A DNA stretch of 8,280 bases. It comes from Candidatus Parabacteroides intestinavium. Its GTDB lineage: Bacteria; Bacteroidota; Bacteroidia; Bacteroidales; Tannerellaceae. The stretch lies in the NCBI GenBank assembly GCA_019118725.1, contig DWYO01000170.1, positions 1 to 8,280 of the forward strand, written 5' to 3'. Shown here piece by piece: positions 4,499 to 8,280 of the stretch. Both the position numbers and the translations under genes were made by a program. Numbering within the stretch: position 1 is the first letter of the stretch; each line of letters opens with the position of its first letter. Under the pieces are notes generated by a model, which saw only the letters and a program-made list of their open reading frames with translations, was not told where the DNA came from and made no database searches.

Positions 4499-6211
4499 TC
4501 AGCGGTGCATACCACCGCTGTATTCCATTTCTTCCTTTTGATATTGCTCCATCCGGCTTAATTCCGTATAGACAGATTGAAGATTGGATTCAAGGGAAGA
4601 ATCGTGGTCGTATGGGTAGCTGTGCCTGACGGCAAGACCGGCATTGGTAGCCGTTCCGACATCAAGCGTGTCGGTTTCCCTGTTATATCCCGTGTAGAGA
4701 ATGTCTCCGCACGGCATCTCAAAAACAGGTGTGCGTTGCTTCGTCATGGCCAAAAACTGTTCGGCTACCATCTCTTTGGCTACACCTTTTATATCATCGC
4801 TTGCCAACCGGACTCCATATCGATTGATGTGGTCACGGATTTCCTGCTCCGAGTATTTCAGCATCACTTCGTAAGAACCGCCGACACTGTTGTTATAGAC
4901 CACTGCAAAATCATTATCTTCTACTAGCAGGTCATCACCCTTGTTCTGAAGTGGGGAGGTAAAGGTGTATTGCTCGTTGATTCCGTTACCGTCGTAATAC
5001 TCCTTGGCAAGCCGGAGCAACCCTTCATAATCTCCCTTGTTCCGGAACTCGTCCAATCGTGAGGTGTCATCAGCGGATTGCAGGTAAGCAACGGAAGAAT
5101 AGAACATTTTTTCTTGCGGTACGGAGTGTCTGGTCTCACTCCGTTGCCAGTTATCCTGTTGTACCCTATTTTTCCGGTCTAATTCCTGCGCTATCTTGTC
5201 AATGTTCTGTGTCACCAGCGAACTCGCCTTTTTTACATCCAGAAGCGTGGTCTTGATAAATTGCGGAGATTCTTTCAGTTGCTCCAGCCATGATTTCAGA
5301 TAGGCGCAACTCTCTTCTTTCAGAGCCTTGCTCATGCCGTAACGCTGTGCCACCAGTGCGCTGCCTAATTCAGCCACCAGTTCCTCACGGGCGTACTCAT
5401 CCAAACCGAAGGCGGCAGGTTTGATGCGGTCAAGCTGTCCCTCGATGCCTGTACTATGGGACATCTCATGCCAAAGCGTGCCGTAGTAGGATTCCCCATC
5501 CTTGAATTGTGCCTTTTCAGGAACCACAATCTCATTTTTGCTAATGGAGAAGTAGGCTTTGTCCTGGTGCATCGGTTTGATGGGACAAATCCAGCGGTTG
5601 TCACGGATCATCACATCCATCGGCTCAAAAGACATTTTATCGCCTTCATCCAATTTTATGGCATCCCCATTCTCCAACTTGTTCCAAAGTTCCGGACGGG
5701 CTTCCTGAAGATTGGTCTGTTGAACATTGAATACCCTGAACACCTGCATCTTCGGATAGACATTGTACATCTTCTTCTCTTCATCAGAGAGCATTTTATA
5801 ATCATCGTACTTTATCTTCTCCTTGGTTTCTTTATGGATGCAGGTAAATGTGGTAAGCATTACCGGAAATGATTTTTCACCACGGTTTACAGACACCCTC
5901 GGCAGTTCCACGCCCTCTTTAGCCTGCTTTTCAGTCGGCTTGTTCAACCGCTGCACGCAGTCGAAGGTGCAGAAACGAGGAATCTTGTAGCCGTTCTTCT
6001 CACAATGGAGAAGCAACATGAGAGCATTCATCCCGTTATACTCACGTCCGGACAGGTTCTTCGGCCATCCCAGGCTACCCTCGGTGATCCACGGTTTCGA
6101 CCAGTCCTTGCTGATGGTCTCGATACGCTCTATCATCATGTCCGCAAAAAGGTCAAGAGCCTTGTCCTCTGCGGAGGGGCCATCATTGTTATATTTTTTA
6201 TAACCGGCCAT
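4499..6211 (-). CDS. ardC: ArdC-like antirestriction protein with zincin domain and C-terminal extension
   Basis: The 570-aa product has the ArdC layout. An N-terminal ssDNA-binding-type domain (DUF1738-like, about residues 15-165; landmarks SLGWPKNLSGREYNGMN at 46-62 and VNRGEKSFPVML at 108-119) is followed by a zincin-like metallopeptidase domain (about 190-345). HEMSH (248-252) is the HExxH zinc site, and EELVAE (276-281) should supply the third ligand. In plasmid ArdC such proteins bind single-stranded DNA and protect incoming DNA from host restriction in the recipient cytoplasm. Residues 350-570 form an extension I do not recognise, absent from the compact ArdC proteins I know: a charged linker, then a probable globular domain (NDFAVVYNNSVGGSYEVML near 433-451). 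The gene starts five bases after the OB-like gene stop, so the two are one transcriptional unit. Confidence 0.85.
   Translation of the reverse strand: MAGYKKYNNDGPSAEDKALDLFADMMIERIETISKDWSKPWITEGSLGWPKNLSGREYNGMNALMLLLHCEKNGYKIPRFCTFDCVQRLNKPTEKQAKEGVELPRVSVNRGEKSFPVMLTTFTCIHKETKEKIKYDDYKMLSDEEKKMYNVYPKMQVFRVFNVQQTNLQEARPELWNKLENGDAIKLDEGDKMSFEPMDVMIRDNRWICPIKPMHQDKAYFSISKNEIVVPEKAQFKDGESYYGTLWHEMSHSTGIEGQLDRIKPAAFGLDEYAREELVAELGSALVAQRYGMSKALKEESCAYLKSWLEQLKESPQFIKTTLLDVKKASSLVTQNIDKIAQELDRKNRVQQDNWQRSETRHSVPQEKMFYSSVAYLQSADDTSRLDEFRNKGDYEGLLRLAKEYYDGNGINEQYTFTSPLQNKGDDLLVEDNDFAVVYNNSVGGSYEVMLKYSEQEIRDHINRYGVRLASDDIKGVAKEMVAEQFLAMTKQRTPVFEMPCGDILYTGYNRETDTLDVGTATNAGLAVRHSYPYDHDSSLESNLQSVYTELSRMEQYQKEEMEYSGGMHR
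4500..4520 (-). terminator. Stem-loop over the ardC-like stop codon
   Basis: CAGCGGTG (4500-4507) and CACCGCTG (4513-4520) form a perfect eight-base stem around a five-base loop. In the leftward direction it covers the last codons and stop of the ardC-like gene. Downstream in that direction the sequence is A-rich rather than T-rich, so termination may depend on the second hairpin at 4445-4475, which is symmetric and could act on both converging transcripts. Confidence 0.4.
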
Positions 6212-6216
6212 ACCTG

Positions 6217-6825
6217 TCAGTTATTGGAGTTATACGCGGGTTTTACATATTCCGACATTTCCGATACCTTGCAGGCAAGGTTCAGTTTGTCGTTGTAAAC
6301 GGACAGCTCCATTTCACCTTTAACTTCGATACCGGTCTGCGGTTGCAACCATTCCTCACGCTTGCAATCAAAGCCAAAGAACCGTACCCACAGGTATTCG
6401 AAGCCGTCATTGACTTTCTCGGTGGAGAAGCCTGAAAACTGCAAGAAATCCTTGCCTTTTTTGTCTGTTTTCTCTTCAATGTGTTTGCCGGTCTTTCCCC
6501 TGAAGTGCATTTCGCCTTTGATAGAATCCTCGTTTGAAGCTGAAAGACCGACATCCGATGCCGAAAGATTGAAATAAAGATTGTCTCCACGTTTCTTGAA
6601 AGTCAACGTACCTGACACATTTACTCTTTGCCCTATGGCATAATTCTTCAATTCGTTGTCCTCCCCATCTTTGGCGATAGAGATTTCAACCGTTTTGTTG
6701 ATGCAGCTTTTGGCTGGTATTACACAATTTACGGCAAAAGCCGTAAAAACTTTACCTTCATTGTTGGTGCGCACAGTCGCCACTCGGCTGATTGTACCAC
6801 CCACTGTTACATTACATTTTATCAT
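6217..6825 (-). CDS. Tandem OB-fold-like ssDNA-binding protein candidate, 202 aa
   Basis: The product looks like two OB-fold-type repeats in tandem, about residues 4-94 and 104-193. The halves share spaced residues at an offset of exactly 100: G10/G110, T20/T120, G24/G124, K25/K125, F27/F127 and F30/F130. They then share G65/G165 and V68/V168, followed by a V-x-G-x-L/M strand in each (around 70-74 and 168-172). The second half (WVRFFGFDCKREEWLQ, then IEVKGEMELS) follows the SSB pattern W-R-x-x-F-x-x-x-A-E...G-x-x-V-x-V-x-G-x-L. No acidic SSB-type C-terminal tail is present; it ends KPAYNSNN. A role in binding transferred single-stranded DNA is inferred from fold resemblance and the adjoining ardC-like gene. 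ATG 6825 follows an 82-base gap. Confidence 0.7.
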   Translation of the reverse strand: MIKCNVTVGGTISRVATVRTNNEGKVFTAFAVNCVIPAKSCINKTVEISIAKDGEDNELKNYAIGQRVNVSGTLTFKKRGDNLYFNLSASDVGLSASNEDSIKGEMHFRGKTGKHIEEKTDKKGKDFLQFSGFSTEKVNDGFEYLWVRFFGFDCKREEWLQPQTGIEVKGEMELSVYNDKLNLACKVSEMSEYVKPAYNSNN

Positions 6826-6907
6826 ATTGCCTGTAGTTTTATTTTACCAAGACCATTTGACCAGAATATCCTGTTAAATGTGAACTACCTGCTTATATAC
6901 GGCTTTC
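6826..6907 (-). other. 82-base gap upstream of the OB-like gene
   Basis: This gap separates the 57-aa membrane gene from the OB-like gene. It holds a near-palindrome CAGAATATCCTG (6862-6873, five of six pairs) and a short dead-end frame (ATG GTC TTG GTA AAA TAA on the leftward strand). I see no clear TTTG/TAnnTTTG promoter and no terminator, so read-through from the hydrolase gene is likely. Confidence 0.4.
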
Positions 6908-7081
6908 TTAGTCGGGCGCACGGATTTTAATCCAGACTATACCCAAGGCAATGATAATCTGCACCCCTACAATCACGAGTGTCGCTACCAAGCCGAACAG
7001 CTTGTAGCATACAAAGGTGTGCAGTCCGGCCATGGACAGCCCGATAAACAACAATCCTATTTCCATCATCACGCTTTTCAT
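6908..7081 (-). CDS. 57-aa membrane protein with two predicted helices
   Basis: The ATG (7081-7079) overlaps the stop of the hydrolase gene by one base (TAATG), so translation is probably coupled. The stop is TAA at 6910-6908. The peptide starts MKSVMMEIGLLFIGLSMAG and ends WIKIRAPD. Two hydrophobic stretches, about residues 6-25 and 29-51, are joined by a short turn around YKLFG, consistent with a membrane hairpin. Basic residues Lys52 and Arg54 at the end suggest the C-terminus is cytoplasmic. A small two-helix membrane protein coupled to a peptidoglycan hydrolase resembles a holin/lysin pair or a small transfer-channel subunit; neither can be proven here. Coupling and an uninterrupted hydrophobic design support a real gene despite its length. 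Confidence 0.72.
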   Translation of the reverse strand: MKSVMMEIGLLFIGLSMAGLHTFVCYKLFGLVATLVIVGVQIIIALGIVWIKIRAPD

Positions 7082-8280
7082 TATCTCTTGATCTGTTCTT
7101 CCCGGCTTTGTTGTTTCGACATTTCTTGCTCGAAGTTTTGCGAAGCCTGTTGCGACAACACCATGGCATTGACCATTCCGGCTACACGCATACGCTTGCT
7201 CTCTTCCGATAGTTTCGGGTCATTCAAAGTGAGGGATAAGCGGCTCAGCTCGCTGGCACTCAATTCCCGTGAGATTTGTATCGTACCATTGTCTGCCTGC
7301 AAGATGGCTTTGTTGTTGTCCCCAACTACAAGAGCGCAGGTTTTCATATGTGGCAATAACGAAGTCAAGTCCACTTTCCGTTCATCGGCCATTTTAGATA
7401 TGGCACTTATCTGCTCCTCTTCGCCTTTGCTGTCAATTACTACTGCCAACATCATCAGCGATGAAAAGGCTTTGACCACCATATCCATGATCGGGTCGTT
7501 GGTCCCAGATAGGCATACGCCGCTATCCTCCGAAGAGAGCAGCTTTTTCATCCAGCCTTCAGGACTTTGGGTCTTGCCCTCCTGTGTTACGGGGGAAGGA
7601 CTGGTCTTGTACTTTGCCAACAGGTCATTGCCGTTATGAAAGGCTTGCAGCTTGATATTGCCTTTTTCTGCAATCTCCGCAAGATAAACAGCGGGGTCTA
7701 TATTCCGTTTCTGCCCATCGGACGAAATCAGTGTCACTCCGAAATGCAGATGCTCGCCTGTGGTGCGTGTGCCTGTGTTGCCGGATATTCCGAGTTTTTG
7801 TCCGGCTTGGACAACATCGCTTGCCTTGACATCGACAGAAGACAGGTGCATATAGGTGTTCTGCACCCTGCTTCCGTCATCCCTTTTGTATTCAATGGTG
7901 ACGGACTTTCCTCCGGGAGTATTGGCATTGTGGTTGACAGCCACCACCTTGCCATTGTTCTCGGTTGCCAGTATCGCATCCCCTTTACAACGGATGTCAA
8001 TACCCTTGTGCATCTGTTGCTTGGTAGGATCCATCGGGTCGGTACGCATACCGAATGGAGAGGTGACAAACAGAAATTCCTCACGCCCTACAGGAAATGA
8101 ATATGCTTTCCCATTTGCATTGGTATTCTTTCCTTGACCAATCTCCATTCCCTGTGTTTTCATTTCCGCCATTACGACTTGGTCGTACTTCTGCAATCCG
8201 TTTGTTTCGATGATTTTCTGCAAACTTTGGGCATAATTGCCGCCACTGGCATATCCGGCTTTGGCAAGCCCTTCCGTCCA
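7081..8280 (-). CDS. Peptidoglycan hydrolase: glucosaminidase end plus M23 peptidase (5' partial)
   Basis: The frame is open to the window edge, so at least 399 codons are present and the N-terminus is missing. The first visible residues (WTEGLAKAGYASGGNYAQS, then LQKIIETNGLQKYD) match the C-terminal end of GH73-type glucosaminidase domains, which usually read G-Y-A-x-x-x-x-Y-A-x-K-L-x-x-I-I. A linker leads to an M23/LytM endopeptidase domain (about window residues 70-205) with all expected zinc/catalytic residues: H91-x-x-x-D95 (HKGID), H145 (YMHLS) and H177-L-H179 (HLHFG). Residues 215-399 are a mainly helical tail of unknown role. A TTG at 8223 is only an internal codon. The protein should cut both glycan and peptide bonds of peptidoglycan, probably to let a mating channel through the wall. 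It ends overlapping the 57-aa gene. Confidence 0.87.
   Translation of the reverse strand, partial: WTEGLAKAGYASGGNYAQSLQKIIETNGLQKYDQVVMAEMKTQGMEIGQGKNTNANGKAYSFPVGREEFLFVTSPFGMRTDPMDPTKQQMHKGIDIRCKGDAILATENNGKVVAVNHNANTPGGKSVTIEYKRDDGSRVQNTYMHLSSVDVKASDVVQAGQKLGISGNTGTRTTGEHLHFGVTLISSDGQKRNIDPAVYLAEIAEKGNIKLQAFHNGNDLLAKYKTSPSPVTQEGKTQSPEGWMKKLLSSEDSGVCLSGTNDPIMDMVVKAFSSLMMLAVVIDSKGEEEQISAISKMADERKVDLTSLLPHMKTCALVVGDNNKAILQADNGTIQISRELSASELSRLSLTLNDPKLSEESKRMRVAGMVNAMVLSQQASQNFEQEMSKQQSREEQIKR

Noticed and set aside
5456..5872. Rightward 138-codon open frame opposite the ardC-like gene
   Set aside because: It is antisense to the recognised ArdC domains; the HExxH-containing frame is clearly the real one.
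7019..7639. Rightward 206-codon open frame opposite the hydrolase
   Set aside because: It lies fully antisense to the M23 hydrolase, whose catalytic motifs are intact. It starts inside the 57-aa gene on the other strand and has no family features.
7567..8100. Rightward 177-codon open frame opposite the M23 domain
   Set aside because: It is the shadow of a conserved catalytic domain on the other strand.

Overview
The window looks like part of an integrative conjugative element (conjugative transposon) or large conjugative plasmid from a Bacteroidales bacterium (Bacteroides, Parabacteroides or Prevotella type). The clues are an adjacent PcfK-like/PcfJ-like pair, an ArdC-type antirestriction protein of the form common in Bacteroidales elements, a cell-wall hydrolase joining glucosaminidase and M23 domains, A-rich leaders without strong Shine-Dalgarno sites, and one match to the Bacteroidetes -7 consensus TAnnTTTG. 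No integrase, relaxase, T4SS ATPase, rRNA, tRNA or CRISPR array is visible, so the host and element assignment is inference.

Layout. Positions 1-2572 form rightward module A: a leader (1-165), an unknown 161-aa protein, a 58-aa basic protein, a PcfK-like protein, a PcfJ-like protein and a terminator hairpin. Positions 2573-3095 are a 520-base interval without a convincing gene. It holds two more hairpins, a cluster of CCACT repeats, a possible leftward promoter and a second, diverged copy of the module A leader. Positions 3096-4437 form rightward module B, four small genes of unknown function (103, 110, 121 and 91 aa), closed by a hairpin with a CTACGGC stem. Positions 4499-8280 are a leftward operon, read from the right edge: glucosaminidase/M23 hydrolase (5' end outside the window), a 57-aa two-helix membrane protein whose start overlaps the hydrolase stop, a protein with two OB-like repeats, and the ArdC-like protein. 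Modules A/B and this operon converge at about 4440-4520, where two stem-loops lie back to back.

How the genes may work together (inference). The hydrolase could open the peptidoglycan for the mating channel, and the small membrane protein is probably co-translated with it. The OB-like protein and ArdC could coat or protect incoming single-stranded DNA and counter restriction, as in the anti-defence leading regions of conjugative plasmids. The PcfK-like protein ends in a probable sliding-clamp-binding motif, which would link module A to DNA replication. Modules A and B share a leader and a terminator-stem motif, so they may be regulated together.

Main leads: the duplicated leader and its hairpin, also open on the opposite strand; the clamp-like tail of PcfK; the 57-aa membrane protein; the internal OB duplication; and the structured interval 2538-2870.
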